Assembly (NCBI RefSeq): GCF_017744655.1
Contig: NZ_JAGIAW010000007.1
Coordinates: 310,001-374,000 of the forward strand
Length of the DNA stretch: 64,000 nucleotides
Direction: 5' to 3'
DNA from: Devosia sp.
GTDB lineage: Bacteria > Pseudomonadota > Alphaproteobacteria > Rhizobiales > Devosiaceae
Shown piece after piece: positions 17,735 through 27,407 of the stretch (position 1 is the stretch's first letter; every line of letters begins with the position of its first letter). The translations under genes were made by a program, and so were the position numbers. A model generated the notes under the pieces. It had not been told where the DNA came from. It saw only the letters and a program-made list of their open reading frames with translations, and made no database searches.

Positions 17735-19021
17735 ATGCTGCGCCCCGATCCCCAGGACCCCATCGTCGTCACCGGCATGGGCGTTGTGAGCCCCCTTGGC
17801 GTGGGGGTCGAAACCAACTGGCAGCGTCTCCTCGCCGGCCGCAGCGGCGTCGTCCGCAACGACCGATTCGACACCACCGACTTCGTCTCCCACATCGCCG
17901 GCCTCGTCCCCTCCAAGGCCAATGATGAAGCCGGGTTCGATCCTGCCGATCACATCGACGGCAAGGAGATCAAGAAGATGGACGTCTTCATCCAATATTC
18001 CATCGCCGCCACCGCCGAAGCCCTGAACCAGGCCAATTGGCACCCCGAAAACCCGGCCGATCAGGCCGCAACCGCCACCATCATCGGCTCCGGCGTCGGC
18101 GGCTCCCCGGTCATGGCCCGCGCCGTTGAAACCATCAACACCAAGGGCCCGCGCCGCCTCTCGCCCTTCACGGTCCCCTCCTTCCTCGCCAATCTCGCCG
18201 CCGGCTGGCTTTCCATCCTCCACAGCTTCCGCGGCCCCATCGGCACCCCGGTCACCGCCTGCGCCGCCTCGGCTCAGGCCATCGGCGATGGCATGCGCCT
18301 GATCATGACCGGCGAAGCCGAAGTGGCCGTCGTCGGCGGCGCCGAAGGCTCGGTCGACCCGATCTCGCTCGGTGGCTTCGGCGCCTCCCGCGCCCTCTCG
18401 GCCTCCCACGCCGACAACCCCGCCAAGGCCTCGCGCCCCTTCGACAAGGGCCATGACGGTTTTGTTCTTTCCGAAGGCGCCGCCACCCTCGTCATTGAAA
18501 AGCTCAGCCATGCCCGCGCCCGCGGCGCCAAGCCGCTCGCCGTTCTCGCCGGCTACGGCACCTCCGCCGATGCCTATCACCTGACTGCCGGCGCGCCCGA
18601 TGGCGCCGGTGCCCAGGTCGCCATCCGCAATGCCCTCTCCATGGCCGGCCTCGACCAGTCGCAGATCGGCTATGTCAACGCCCACGCCACGTCCACGGCC
18701 GTCGGCGACCAGGCCGAAATCGCCGCCCTCGCCGCCGTCTTCACCAATCGCGGCAAGGACCTCTCCATCTCCTCGACCAAGTCGGCCACCGGCCACCTCC
18801 TCGGCGCTGCCGGCGCCCTCGAAGCCGTTTTCTCCATCAAGGCGCTCGAAACCGGCCAGCTTCCGCCCACGATTAATCTCGAAGACCCGATCGAAGAAGC
18901 CGCCCCCTTCGACCTCGTCCCCAACCAGCCGCGCGCCAAGGCAATCGACTACGCCCTCTCCAATTCCTTCGGTTTTGGTGGCGTCAATGCCGCCCTGGTC
19001 TTCGGCAAGGCCCCGCAGTAA
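17735..19021 (+). CDS. Beta-ketoacyl-ACP synthase, FabF-like
   Basis: A 428-residue thiolase-fold condensing enzyme. The catalytic residues are Cys176 (TACAAS), His317 (NAHATST) and His354 (SATGHLLGAAG), the Cys-His-His triad of KAS I/II. It would extend acyl chains with malonyl-ACP in the cytoplasm. No ACP, fabG or other fatty-acid genes are adjacent; instead it follows a MarR gene and carries a MarR-type operator. This points to a specialised or inducible ketosynthase rather than the housekeeping fabF. AGGAG stands 12 bases before the ATG. Confidence 0.9.
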   Translation: MLRPDPQDPIVVTGMGVVSPLGVGVETNWQRLLAGRSGVVRNDRFDTTDFVSHIAGLVPSKANDEAGFDPADHIDGKEIKKMDVFIQYSIAATAEALNQANWHPENPADQAATATIIGSGVGGSPVMARAVETINTKGPRRLSPFTVPSFLANLAAGWLSILHSFRGPIGTPVTACAASAQAIGDGMRLIMTGEAEVAVVGGAEGSVDPISLGGFGASRALSASHADNPAKASRPFDKGHDGFVLSEGAATLVIEKLSHARARGAKPLAVLAGYGTSADAYHLTAGAPDGAGAQVAIRNALSMAGLDQSQIGYVNAHATSTAVGDQAEIAALAAVFTNRGKDLSISSTKSATGHLLGAAGALEAVFSIKALETGQLPPTINLEDPIEEAAPFDLVPNQPRAKAIDYALSNSFGFGGVNAALVFGKAPQ

Positions 19022-19047
19022 TAGAGCGACCAAAGCCTTCAAAAAAA

Positions 19048-19085
19048 CACCGCGTCATTCCCGCGAAAGCGGGAATGACGCGGTG
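19048..19085. repeat. Dispersed inverted-repeat element, perfect short copy B
   Basis: A perfect 17-bp stem with GAAA loop (CACCGCGTCATTCCCGC / GCGGGAATGACGCGGTG). It is the compact form of the elements at 9608, 37551 and 62271. It sits between convergent genes and could also stop transcription. Confidence 0.85.
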
Positions 19086-19143
19086 GGAAAAGGGACAGTC
19101 GAGCTCGTAGCCGCGGCCCTGCCCGCAACTCATCACGAGGCAA

Positions 19144-19836
19144 CTAGGCCTTCAGCACGATCACCTTGGTATCGACCGGCGTCTTCTCATAGAGATCGAC
19201 CATGTCCTGCGTCAGCAGGCCCACGCAGCCGCTGGAAATGCCCTTGCCAATCGTCTCGGGCATGATCGTGCTATAGATCGTGTAAAGCGTATAGGCGCCG
19301 TTCTGGTAGAGATAGAGCGTCCGCGCCCCTAGCGGATTGTCGAGCCCCGGCTTCATGCCATTGGCATAGGGTGCGGCCTCCGGCTGGCGCGCGATCATTT
19401 CCTTCGGCGGTGTCCATATCGGCCATTCGGCCTTGCGCCCGATATAGGCCTCGCCGCTCCACAGGAACCCCGCCCGCCCGACATTGGCGCCATAGCGGGT
19501 CGCGTAACCATCGCCTTCGATGCGATAGACGTAGTAGTGGCGGGGGTCGACGATGATCGTGCCGACCGCCTCCTTGGAATCATAGCGCACCCGCCGGCGA
19601 AGATATTTGGGATCGACCTTGTTGAGGTTGACCGCCGGCACCGGAAAGCGCTCGTTGGGCAGCGGCCCATAGACCCGCTCCGCCTCGGCTACGCTCATTC
19701 CCCCGGTCGCCGCGCATCCGGCAAGGCCCAGCGCACCAAATGCGCCGAGGCCTATAAGGAAAGAGCGGCGGCTAAAGCCCAATGGTTTCGTGGCAGTGCC
19801 CGCTCCGGCACCGTCGCCAGCATCGATCAAGCTCAT
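19144..19836 (-). CDS. L,D-transpeptidase with Tat/lipoprotein signal
   Basis: A 230-residue YkuD-domain protein. From the ATG at 19836 (GGGAGC upstream) the N-terminus has a twin-arginine motif (FSRRSFLIG), a hydrophobic stretch and a lipobox, LAGC. It is therefore predicted to be a Tat-exported lipoprotein. The catalytic cysteine is Cys204 in ISSGCVGLL. The usual motif is SxGCxR, so the arginine is replaced here. Members form 3-3 peptidoglycan cross-links or attach proteins to peptidoglycan. The upstream frame is open to 19923 but that part lacks a good ribosome site. Confidence 0.85.
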   Translation of the reverse strand: MSLIDAGDGAGAGTATKPLGFSRRSFLIGLGAFGALGLAGCAATGGMSVAEAERVYGPLPNERFPVPAVNLNKVDPKYLRRRVRYDSKEAVGTIIVDPRHYYVYRIEGDGYATRYGANVGRAGFLWSGEAYIGRKAEWPIWTPPKEMIARQPEAAPYANGMKPGLDNPLGARTLYLYQNGAYTLYTIYSTIMPETIGKGISSGCVGLLTQDMVDLYEKTPVDTKVIVLKA

Positions 19837-19983
19837 CTCGATTTGCTCCCTGGCGCGCCAAGGGCGCGTCTTCCGGCGCAAGATTGGTCCCACCAGTGCC
19901 AATTGGCAAGCCGCCTGTGCCATCCCTCCTGGACGCGAGGGATCAATTCTCGTAGCCGTAGCGCATCTCTGGCGGCGGAATGG

Positions 19984-20565
19984 CTATCGTCTCGGCTCGT
20001 AGCGCAGCGCCACAGCGCCGGAGCTGAGCTCCTTCCGGTCGAGCAGTTTCAGCTCGACATATTTGGAGAGCCCGGCGAACAAGGTGGGTCCGTGACCGGC
20101 GAGTATGGGCTGCATTACGAATTCATATTCGTCGATCAGGTCCAGCTCCGCCAGCGCCAGGGGCAGTTTCACCCCACCCGTAAAAATCGGGCCGCCCGGC
20201 TGTTGCTTGAGTTTTGTTACCGCTTCGCCGAGATCTCCCCGCACGAGCTCGGAATTCCAGTCGACCCGGTCGAGCGCTGACGAAACGACATATTTCTTCA
20301 TCGCATCGATCTTCCGGGCAAAAGGCTCCGTCCAGTCCGGCGGCGTCGATGTTCGCGTATCCAGCCGCCAGGCGCCTTCCATCATCTGATAGGTGACGCG
20401 GCCAAAGAGCAGCGCATCGGCCCGGCCGATGCTCTCGGTCGCATGGCGATGCGTTGCCCGCAGCATTTCCTCCTGCAGCGCCGGATCTGCCGGTATCGCA
20501 TTGTGATGGACGCAACCATCGAGCGTCACGTTGATCGAATAGAGAAGAGGTCTCATGGCCTTCAT
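19984..20565 (-). CDS. Dihydrofolate reductase-like (RibD C-terminal domain) protein
   Basis: A 193-residue member of the RibD_C/DHFR superfamily: LLYSINVTLDGCVHH at the start, LLFGRVTYQMM, and GGPIFTGGVKLPLALAELDLIDEYEFVMQPILAGHGPTLF. These NADPH-dependent reductase-fold proteins often accompany ArsR-SRPBCC pairs; the substrate is unknown. The start overlaps the SRPBCC stop by ATGA, so the two are translated together. An internal ATG 3 codons later is also possible. Confidence 0.85.
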   Translation of the reverse strand: MKAMRPLLYSINVTLDGCVHHNAIPADPALQEEMLRATHRHATESIGRADALLFGRVTYQMMEGAWRLDTRTSTPPDWTEPFARKIDAMKKYVVSSALDRVDWNSELVRGDLGEAVTKLKQQPGGPIFTGGVKLPLALAELDLIDEYEFVMQPILAGHGPTLFAGLSKYVELKLLDRKELSSGAVALRYEPRR

Positions 20566-21071
20566 TGCTCCCTTGTCGCGCGGGCCGCGAGGGCCAGATC
20601 AAAGCGCTGTAGCTGGCTGACGAGGGCGATGGTGGCGCCGCGCGTCATTTCGGGGTCTGGGTGACGATCGGCCGTCAGCACCATCCGAACGCGCCCCCCT
20701 TCGGCATGAAGCTCGACCAACATGTCATAGGGATAGGATTCGACCCCGGGCACAAAATCGATATCGAAGCGAATGCGCAGCCGCCGCAGATGCGCCAGTT
20801 CGACGAAGCGGCCGCGCACCTCTGCCCTCGGCGGCCTGTTGAGGTTCGCGAGATAAGCGATCTGCTCGCCGCCCACCGCGGTCATCACGTGTTCGAAGGC
20901 GCCACCGACCCGCAGATCGAGAACAGACACTTCCATGCGCATGCCCTCCGGACCGAACCAGGCTTCGAGCCCGTCCTTGGTGGTCCAGAGCGCCCAGACG
21001 TCCTCTATCGCCGCGTCATAGACCCGCTCGAACCGGATCGTATCCGCGCCCAATGCGCTGCCCTCGTCCAT
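20562..21071 (-). CDS. SRPBCC (AHSA1-like) domain protein
   Basis: A 169-residue START/Bet v 1-fold protein: FERVYDAAIEDVWALWTTKDGLEAWFGPEGMRMEVSVLDLRVGG is the typical AHSA1 opening. Its ATG shares one base with the stop of the ArsR gene (TGATG), a tight coupling. Such proteins bind hydrophobic ligands. The ArsR-SRPBCC-RibD set recurs in proteobacteria without a settled function. The longer open frame upstream overlaps arsR and is not used. Confidence 0.85.
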   Translation of the reverse strand: MDEGSALGADTIRFERVYDAAIEDVWALWTTKDGLEAWFGPEGMRMEVSVLDLRVGGAFEHVMTAVGGEQIAYLANLNRPPRAEVRGRFVELAHLRRLRIRFDIDFVPGVESYPYDMLVELHAEGGRVRMVLTADRHPDPEMTRGATIALVSQLQRFDLALAARATREQ

Positions 21072-21409
21072 CACGTCTCCTCCCCCGATTGCCGCTCTCC
21101 CTGCCGTCGCGCCAGCGCCGCATCGAAGCGATCGAGCCGACCTTCCCAAAGCTTGCGATAGTTTCGCACCCAGTCCTCGATCGCCTGAAATGGCTCGGGT
21201 TTGAGCGAATAGAGCCGCCGCGCCCCATCGGGTCGCATGGCGACAAAGCCGGCTTCGCCCAGAATCCGCAGGTGCCGCGAAACGCCGGACTGATCGATAT
21301 CGACCGCCCGGACCAGATCGCCCACGGCCCGCTCTCCGTCCGCCAGCGCTTCGACAATCCGAAACCGCGTGGGGTCGGCCAACATCTGAAACACGTCTTC
21401 CTGCATCAT
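21071..21409 (-). CDS. ArsR family transcriptional regulator
   Basis: A 112-residue winged-helix protein: MLADPTRFRIVEALADGERAVGDLVRAVDIDQSGVSRHLRILGEAGFV. It lacks the CxC metal motif of ArsR/SmtB, so it is probably not a metal sensor. It heads the operon with the SRPBCC and RibD-like genes and probably represses it. Candidate binding repeats lie immediately upstream (21411-21434). Confidence 0.9.
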   Translation of the reverse strand: MMQEDVFQMLADPTRFRIVEALADGERAVGDLVRAVDIDQSGVSRHLRILGEAGFVAMRPDGARRLYSLKPEPFQAIEDWVRNYRKLWEGRLDRFDAALARRQGERQSGEET

Positions 21410-21410
21410 G

Positions 21411-21434
21411 ATGCATATGTATATCCATGCATAT
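21411..21434. promoter_or_regulatory. Direct repeats ATGCATAT before the ArsR gene
   Basis: ATGCATAT occurs at 21411-21418 and 21427-21434, within an AT-rich stretch touching the arsR start. It may be an autoregulatory site. The remaining 260 bases up to 21694 hold no gene; GGGAGCGATTGCTCCC near 21596 is a further dyad. Confidence 0.35.
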
Positions 21435-21694
21435 ATCGAGTCAATCCGCCTTGCCGTTCGACAGGCCGCGCACAGCCCAAAGGCCGCCCGCCTTACCCAA
21501 GTCGATAAATTTCAAGGGCTTGGATCGCGCGCCCGGATGACGCCCGCCGCGGCCGCGTTGCGTCTCCGCCACAGATGAACATCACGTTTATGGGAGCGAT
21601 TGCTCCCGTTAAGGTTTCATGAGTAATGAATTTACCCCTGATGTGCCCGAATCTCTTGGATTCTGAGGCGTTTCCGGCGTGATTAGGAGCGAAG

Positions 21695-23395
21695 ATGCGT
21701 AAGCTATTGGTCAGTCTCGTTGCGGTGCTTGCTGCGACCTCCATTGGCCAGGCGGCAATCGGCCAGGAAGTGGCCGCCCCTGCCATTCAGCCGGTGGTCA
21801 TCGCTCCGCCGCAAAACGATCTCGCCCGCACCATCAAGACCGGTCTCTCCTCCGCCTATGGCGCGGCCAAGGCCGGCTCGCGCGCCTATGAAGAGGCGCA
21901 AAAGCTCTATTTCCTCTATGGCGAACGCCATTTCGAACCGATCTGGCTCAGCGAAGGCGTCGGCGGCAAGGTCACCTTCTCGCCAGCCGCCCAGAAGATC
22001 ATCGCCCTCTTTGAAAAGGCCGATACCGAAGGCCTGCGTCCGAGCGACTATCTGACATCGGATATCGACCTCGCCCGCGCCAGCAGCACCGACCCGCTGG
22101 CACTCGCCGGCCTCGAAACGGCTTTCTCCGGCGCGGTCCTGCGCTATGCCAATCACATCTACAATGGCCGCATCCGCCCCCAGTCGGTGAGCGAAAACCT
22201 CGACATCACCCCAAAGCCTCTCGATCAGGCAGCCCTCCTTGAGCGCCTTGCCCAGAGCCAGGACCCGGCCCCGATCCTTGCCGAGCTTGAGCCAAAGCAC
22301 CCTGAATTCCTGGCCCTCAAGGCCGCTCTCGCCAATTTCGGCGCCAGCGCCACCGTGCGCCCATTACCAATCGACAATGGTCCGACGCTGCGCCCCGGCA
22401 ATTCCGACGCTCGCATTCACGCCATCCGCGCCCGCCTCGAGCTGCCGGCAGGCGCCACCAATGTTTATGATGACACCCTCGTCACTGCCGTAAAATCCTT
22501 CCAGGAAAGCCAGGGCCTCGAAGTCGACGGCATCATCGGCTCGGCGACCATCGCGGCCTTTAACGGCGGCAATGCCACGCGCCGCGAGGACATTCTGGCC
22601 AATATGGAACGCTGGCGCTGGATGCCGGCCGATCTCGGCCAGTTCAACGTCTTCGTCAACATCCCCGAATTCCGCCTCTCCATTCAGCGCAATGGCGTCG
22701 AGGAATACGGCACCCGCGTCGTCGTCGGCACCACCAAGAACCAGACCCCGATTTTTTCGGACAATATCCGGCACCTGGTCGTAAATCCCTACTGGAACGT
22801 CCCGTCCTCGATCATCAAGGGCGAGATCGCGCCGGCCGTGCTGCGCAATCCCGGCTATACCGACAGCCACAATATGGACCTCCTCTATAACGGCACCCCG
22901 GTCAGCCCCTGGCAGGTGGATTGGTCGCAGGTCTCCACCTCCTACTTCCCCTTCAAGGTCCGCCAGCGCCCCGGCGCCGGCAATGCCCTGGGCCAGATCA
23001 AATTCCTCTTCCCCAACAAGCACGACGTCTATCTCCACGATACGCCGTCCAAGTCGCTCTTCGCCCGCTCCTTCCGCGCTTTCAGCCATGGCTGCATCCG
23101 CGTCGAGAACCCGATGGAATTTGCCGACGCCCTGATGGTCAACGAGCCAAAGATCAGCCGCGCCTCGCTCGAAGCCATGTTCGGCCCCAATGAGCGCTGG
23201 GTGAACCCGGAAACCCAGATTCCGGTCCACCTCGCCTACTTCACTTTGCGCGTCAGCGCCGACGGAGCGATCCGCTCCTATGGCGACGTTTATGGGCACA
23301 ATGAAAAGCTCATCGAAGCCATGGGCCTCGCCCATTCCGCCCCTCCGACCATCGTGGCCGAGGTCGAAAACGTCCCCGAAGAGCTTTCGCCCTGA
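21695..23395 (+). CDS. L,D-transpeptidase, YcbB/LdtD type
   Basis: A 566-residue periplasmic enzyme with a Sec signal (MRKLLVSLVAVLAATSIGQAAIGQ). It has an N-terminal scaffold domain (LYFLYGERHFEPIWLSE), a peptidoglycan-binding domain at about residues 255-290 (VKSFQESQGLEVDGIIGSATIAAFN) and the YkuD catalytic domain. That domain carries His465 and Cys467 in SHGCIRV. The order matches E. coli LdtD (YcbB), which makes 3-3 cross-links in peptidoglycan. A clear AGGAG stands before the ATG. The next gene is another peptidoglycan-related protein, so the pair probably works on the cell wall. Confidence 0.92.
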   Translation: MRKLLVSLVAVLAATSIGQAAIGQEVAAPAIQPVVIAPPQNDLARTIKTGLSSAYGAAKAGSRAYEEAQKLYFLYGERHFEPIWLSEGVGGKVTFSPAAQKIIALFEKADTEGLRPSDYLTSDIDLARASSTDPLALAGLETAFSGAVLRYANHIYNGRIRPQSVSENLDITPKPLDQAALLERLAQSQDPAPILAELEPKHPEFLALKAALANFGASATVRPLPIDNGPTLRPGNSDARIHAIRARLELPAGATNVYDDTLVTAVKSFQESQGLEVDGIIGSATIAAFNGGNATRREDILANMERWRWMPADLGQFNVFVNIPEFRLSIQRNGVEEYGTRVVVGTTKNQTPIFSDNIRHLVVNPYWNVPSSIIKGEIAPAVLRNPGYTDSHNMDLLYNGTPVSPWQVDWSQVSTSYFPFKVRQRPGAGNALGQIKFLFPNKHDVYLHDTPSKSLFARSFRAFSHGCIRVENPMEFADALMVNEPKISRASLEAMFGPNERWVNPETQIPVHLAYFTLRVSADGAIRSYGDVYGHNEKLIEAMGLAHSAPPTIVAEVENVPEELSP

Positions 23396-23515
23396 CCGAT
23401 TGTGGCCCCGGTTACGCCAAGCGGTAACAGTCTGTTAGCATTTTCGCCTTGGTTGCGCCCGTTTTTGCCCTTAATAACGAAGGCGTGAGGGGGCCACCTG
23501 GTCGGTTCACACCTG

Positions 23516-23552
23516 GTTAGCGTTAATAAAATCGCACGATTTTTACGCTAAC
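23516..23552. promoter_or_regulatory. Large imperfect hairpin before the DUF882 gene
   Basis: GTTAGCGT and ACGCTAAC pair (8 bp), then AAAATCG and CGATTTT (7 bp), with a small bulge and a CA loop. It lies 39 bases before the chosen start. It could be an operator or a 5' leader structure. Confidence 0.45.
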
Positions 23553-23590
23553 GTCGAACGATACTGGCATTGAACCGGGCAGAGTTAGGC

Positions 23591-25264
23591 GTGACGGGGA
23601 TTTCCTTTTTGCAGCGTGGTGTTTTTCTGCGTTTTGTCGCAGTAACGCTTGTAACTATTTGTGCGACCGGCATTTTTGCCGTTGGACCCGCCATGGCCGC
23701 CACCGAGCGCGCCCTCTATCTCTACTATACGCACACCAAGGAAACGGCGCGGATCGTCTTCAAGCGCGACGGCAAATATGTGCAATCGGGCCTTAACGAG
23801 CTCAACCAGTTCCTGCGCGACTGGCGCCGCAACGAACCCACCAAGATGGACCCCCGCCTCTTCGACCTGATTTGGGAGGTTTATCAAGAGGTTGGCGGTA
23901 CGCAGCCGATCAATATCGTTTCCGCCTATCGCTCCCCCAAGACCAACGCCATGCTTGCAGAAACATCTTCGGGCGTTGCCGACAATTCCCAGCATATGCG
24001 CGGCACCGCCATGGACTTTTTCATCCCCGGCGTGAATCTCTCAAAATTGCGTGCCGTGGCAATGAGTAAGCAGGTCGGCGGCGTCGGCTACTATCCGACC
24101 TCGGGCAGCCCCTTCGTCCATCTCGACGTCGGCTCCGTCCGCGCCTGGCCGCGCATGACCCGCGCCCAGCTCAAGGAAATTTTCCCCGACGGCCGCACCA
24201 TGCACCTGCCGACCGACGGCAAGCCGCTCTCGCAGGAAGGCTACAACATCGCCCTCGCCGAGTGGAAACAGTGCCATGCCTATCCCTGCAATGGCCGCGG
24301 TTCCTCGGGCACCATGGTCGCCGATGCCGGCGGCGGTAACGGCAAGACGCTGATGGACGTCCTCTTCGGCGGCAAGCCGGGCAGTGCGCCGGCCCCCGTC
24401 GCTGCAGCAGCACCGGCTCCGGTTCAGGTCGCCTCTGTTGCTCCCCAGATGGCAACGCCCGACGTGGCGCCAATCCCCGCGCAGCGCCCGGCCAGCATGA
24501 CTGTTGCCGCAGTCGCGCCGCAGGCAGCGGCCGCCGCTCCCGTTCCGGCGGATCCCGCTTTCATGCCCTTCTCGACAGTCGGCAGCGCACCGCTCGATGC
24601 CGCGGAACTGACGACTCCAGCCACGGCGCCGATCCCGCTGATGAAGTCCGAAACCCTGCGCGTCGCCACGGCCGCCGCCCTGCCCGCCGGCGATGCTGTC
24701 ACCGCGCTCGCCGCGCTTACCGACGCGCCTGTCCCCATGCCGCCACGCGCCGACGAGCCCGAAGTCACCCTCACCGCCTATGCACCGCAGCCCACAGGCC
24801 TCGGCCGTCCGGTTATCGCCTCGCTCGGCCCAACCGTGACCGGCTCCATTCCGCCCGCGTCGCAGCGCTCCGTCCTCGCTTCCGTCGGCACGCCGATGCC
24901 GACCGAGCTGACGGCATTGCCGCCCTCGCCCACCGAGATGGCAAACCTCTTCTCCGGCACCTTTGACGCCGTCGAAGCCGCAAAGCCGTCCGACCTCGTC
25001 GCCGCGCTCACCAACCATGTCTCGCGCCCTGTCGCTGCTGGCGGCATGCGCAAACCCGACCTCGTCGCCCCCGATTTCGAACACGTCGCCGACGTCTTTG
25101 CGACCCCGGTAAGCCTGAGCTCGAACCATTTTGCCGTGATCTTCGATCGCGACGAGGCCGATTTCGATCCGACCCCGGAAATGGGCCGCTATGTCATCGT
25201 CATGGGTGCCGGCGAAGACACGACCATGGGCGGCAATGCCCGTTTCGCACCGGCAACCAACTAA
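23591..25264 (+). CDS. DUF882 (M15-like) peptidoglycan peptidase with long Ala/Pro-rich tail
   Basis: A protein of about 557 residues. After an N-terminal hydrophobic signal (FLRFVAVTLVTICATGIFAVGPAMA) comes a DUF882/YcbK-like M15 domain. Its zinc ligands are seen in SQHMRGTAMDF and FVHLDVG; SAYRSPKTNAML is the substrate loop. From about residue 255 the sequence is rich in Ala, Pro and Thr and looks disordered, ending in a short ordered segment. It probably trims peptidoglycan stem peptides in the periplasm. No ATG is available. GTG 23591 (AGAG upstream) is preferred, with TTG 23570 as the alternative. Confidence 0.82.
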   Translation: MTGISFLQRGVFLRFVAVTLVTICATGIFAVGPAMAATERALYLYYTHTKETARIVFKRDGKYVQSGLNELNQFLRDWRRNEPTKMDPRLFDLIWEVYQEVGGTQPINIVSAYRSPKTNAMLAETSSGVADNSQHMRGTAMDFFIPGVNLSKLRAVAMSKQVGGVGYYPTSGSPFVHLDVGSVRAWPRMTRAQLKEIFPDGRTMHLPTDGKPLSQEGYNIALAEWKQCHAYPCNGRGSSGTMVADAGGGNGKTLMDVLFGGKPGSAPAPVAAAAPAPVQVASVAPQMATPDVAPIPAQRPASMTVAAVAPQAAAAAPVPADPAFMPFSTVGSAPLDAAELTTPATAPIPLMKSETLRVATAAALPAGDAVTALAALTDAPVPMPPRADEPEVTLTAYAPQPTGLGRPVIASLGPTVTGSIPPASQRSVLASVGTPMPTELTALPPSPTEMANLFSGTFDAVEAAKPSDLVAALTNHVSRPVAAGGMRKPDLVAPDFEHVADVFATPVSLSSNHFAVIFDRDEADFDPTPEMGRYVIVMGAGEDTTMGGNARFAPATN

Positions 25265-25408
25265 AACGCGAATAGGCGCCGCATCCACGCCACTTTCTTT
25301 GATTTCAAGCGTTTGATGTGACCGGTGCCTCGTGGTGCCGGTCCTTGCATTGGCACAGGCACGCGCCTAAACAACTCGTGTTGCCGCCGCTTCCCAAGGA
25401 GCCCCCGC

Positions 25409-27337
25409 TTGGCCGAAAAGCCGCAGACCCCGTTGCTCGACACGGTCCAATCGCCCGCCGACCTGCGCGCCCTTCCGCGTGAGCAGCTGCGCCAGCTTGC
25501 CGATGAACTGCGCACCGAAATGGTCGACGCGGTGTCCGTCACCGGCGGGCATCTCGGCGCCGGCCTCGGCGTGGTCGAACTGACGGTCGCCCTGCACGCG
25601 GTTTTCGATACGCCGCACGATCGCATCATCTGGGACGTCGGCCACCAGGCCTATCCGCACAAGATTCTCACAGGCCGCCGCGACCGCATCCGCACCCTGC
25701 GCCAGAAGGACGGGCTTTCCGGCTTCACCCGCCGCGCCGAAAGCGAATACGACCCCTTTGGTGCAGGCCACTCCTCGACCTCGATTTCCGCCGGCCTCGG
25801 CATGGCGGTCGCCAGCGAGCATCTCGGCACCCCGCGCAATGTCATTGCCGTCATCGGCGATGGCGCCATGTCCGCGGGCATGGCCTATGAAGCCATGAAC
25901 AATGCCGGCGACATGGACGCCCGTCTGGTGGTCATCCTCAACGACAACGACATGTCCATCGCACCACCAACCGGTGCGCTGCGGGCATATCTGGCCCAGC
26001 TCGTGTCGAGCCCGGCCTATCGCGGCACACGCGACGCGGCAAAATCCATCGTCAGCAAGCTCCCAAAGCCGCTGCACGAGCCGGCCCGCAAGACGGAAGA
26101 ATTTGCCCGCTCCTTCTTCACCGGCGGCACGCTCTTCGAAGAGCTCGGCTTCTACTATGTCGGCCCCATCGACGGGCACAATCTCGACCACCTGCTGCCG
26201 GTGCTCGACAATGTGCGCGAGATGGAAAAGGGCCCGGTACTGATCCACGTCGTGACCAAGAAAGGCAAGGGCTATGCCCCGGCCGAAAACTCGGCCGACA
26301 AGTATCACGGCGTCTCAAAATTTAACGTCATCACTGGCGCCCAGACCAAGGCGCCGTCCAACGCGCCCTCCTATACCTCGGTTTTTGCCTCGAGCCTTAT
26401 TCAGGAAGCCGAAGCCGACAAGCGCGTCGTCGCCGTCACCGCCGCCATGCCCAACGGCACCGGCCTCGACAAGTTCGCCGAACTTTTTCCGACGCGCATC
26501 TACGACGTCGGCATTGCCGAGCAGCACGCCGTCACGTTCGCGGCCGGCCTTGCCAGTGAAGGCATGCGCCCCTTCTGCGCCATCTATTCGACCTTCCTGC
26601 AGCGCGCCTATGACCAGGTGATCCACGACGTCGCCATTCAGGGCCTGCCGGTGCGCTTCGCCATCGATCGCGCCGGCTTTGTCGGCGCCGACGGCCCGAC
26701 CCATGCCGGCAATTATGACAATGCCTATCTCGGCGCCATTCCCGGCATCGTGCAGATGGCAGCTTCAGACGAGGCCGAGCTTCGCCACATGGTCGCAACC
26801 GCTGCCGCCTATGACGCCGGCCCGATCAGCTTCCGCTATCCGCGCGGCGACGGCATGGGCGTCGACATGCCCGCCCACGGCGAGATTCTGCCCATCGGCA
26901 AGGGCCGTATCATCCGCGAGGGCAGCACCATTGCCCTCCTGTCCTATGGCACCCGCCTCGGCGAGGTCATGGCCGCCGCCGACAAACTCGCAGCCCTCGG
27001 CCTCAACCCGACCATCGCCGATGCACGTTTCCTGAAACCGCTCGACGAAGAGCTGACCGCTCGCCTCGCCCAGACCCACGACGTGCTGATCACCACCGAA
27101 GAAGGCAGCATTGGCGGTTTCGGCAGCCATGTCGCGACCTTCCTCGCCTCAAACGGCCTTCTAGACGGCAAGGTGCGTTTCCGCCCGCTGATGATCCCCG
27201 ATCGCTTCGACGAACATTCGAGCCAGAACGACATGTACGCCGCCGCCGGCCTTGATCGCCACGGCATCGTCCAGACGGCGCTCACAGCCCTTGGCTACGA
27301 CGAAGCGGCCATGAAAGCCGCTCTGGCGCAGGCCTGA
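25409..27337 (+). CDS. dxs: 1-deoxy-D-xylulose-5-phosphate synthase
   Basis: A 642-residue enzyme that joins pyruvate and glyceraldehyde 3-phosphate using thiamine diphosphate, the first step of the MEP isoprenoid pathway. Landmarks are [53 protein letters not shown], and in the C-terminal half [16 protein letters not shown], the glutamate/histidine region. I chose the TTG at 25409 because AAGGAG (25396-25401) lies 7 bases before it, and the resulting length is normal for the family. Confidence 0.96.
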   Translation: MAEKPQTPLLDTVQSPADLRALPREQLRQLADELRTEMVDAVSVTGGHLGAGLGVVELTVALHAVFDTPHDRIIWDVGHQAYPHKILTGRRDRIRTLRQKDGLSGFTRRAESEYDPFGAGHSSTSISAGLGMAVASEHLGTPRNVIAVIGDGAMSAGMAYEAMNNAGDMDARLVVILNDNDMSIAPPTGALRAYLAQLVSSPAYRGTRDAAKSIVSKLPKPLHEPARKTEEFARSFFTGGTLFEELGFYYVGPIDGHNLDHLLPVLDNVREMEKGPVLIHVVTKKGKGYAPAENSADKYHGVSKFNVITGAQTKAPSNAPSYTSVFASSLIQEAEADKRVVAVTAAMPNGTGLDKFAELFPTRIYDVGIAEQHAVTFAAGLASEGMRPFCAIYSTFLQRAYDQVIHDVAIQGLPVRFAIDRAGFVGADGPTHAGNYDNAYLGAIPGIVQMAASDEAELRHMVATAAAYDAGPISFRYPRGDGMGVDMPAHGEILPIGKGRIIREGSTIALLSYGTRLGEVMAAADKLAALGLNPTIADARFLKPLDEELTARLAQTHDVLITTEEGSIGGFGSHVATFLASNGLLDGKVRFRPLMIPDRFDEHSSQNDMYAAAGLDRHGIVQTALTALGYDEAAMKAALAQA

Positions 27338-27357
27338 CGCCATCTCGCACCGCGCAT

Positions 27358-27386
27358 AAAAAATCCCCGCTCGCGCGGGGATTTTT
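27358..27386. terminator. Bidirectional terminator after dxs
   Basis: AAAAATCCCCGC-tcg-CGCGGGGATTTTT is a strong stem with an A tract on one side and a T tract on the other. It serves dxs and the converging glycosyltransferase gene. Confidence 0.9.
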
Positions 27387-27407
27387 GTTTTGGGAAGCAG
27401 CCTCGCC

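Noticed and set aside
17699..19042. 447-codon open frame opposite the FabF-like gene
   Set aside because: Gly/Asp-rich shadow typical of the antisense frame of high-GC genes.
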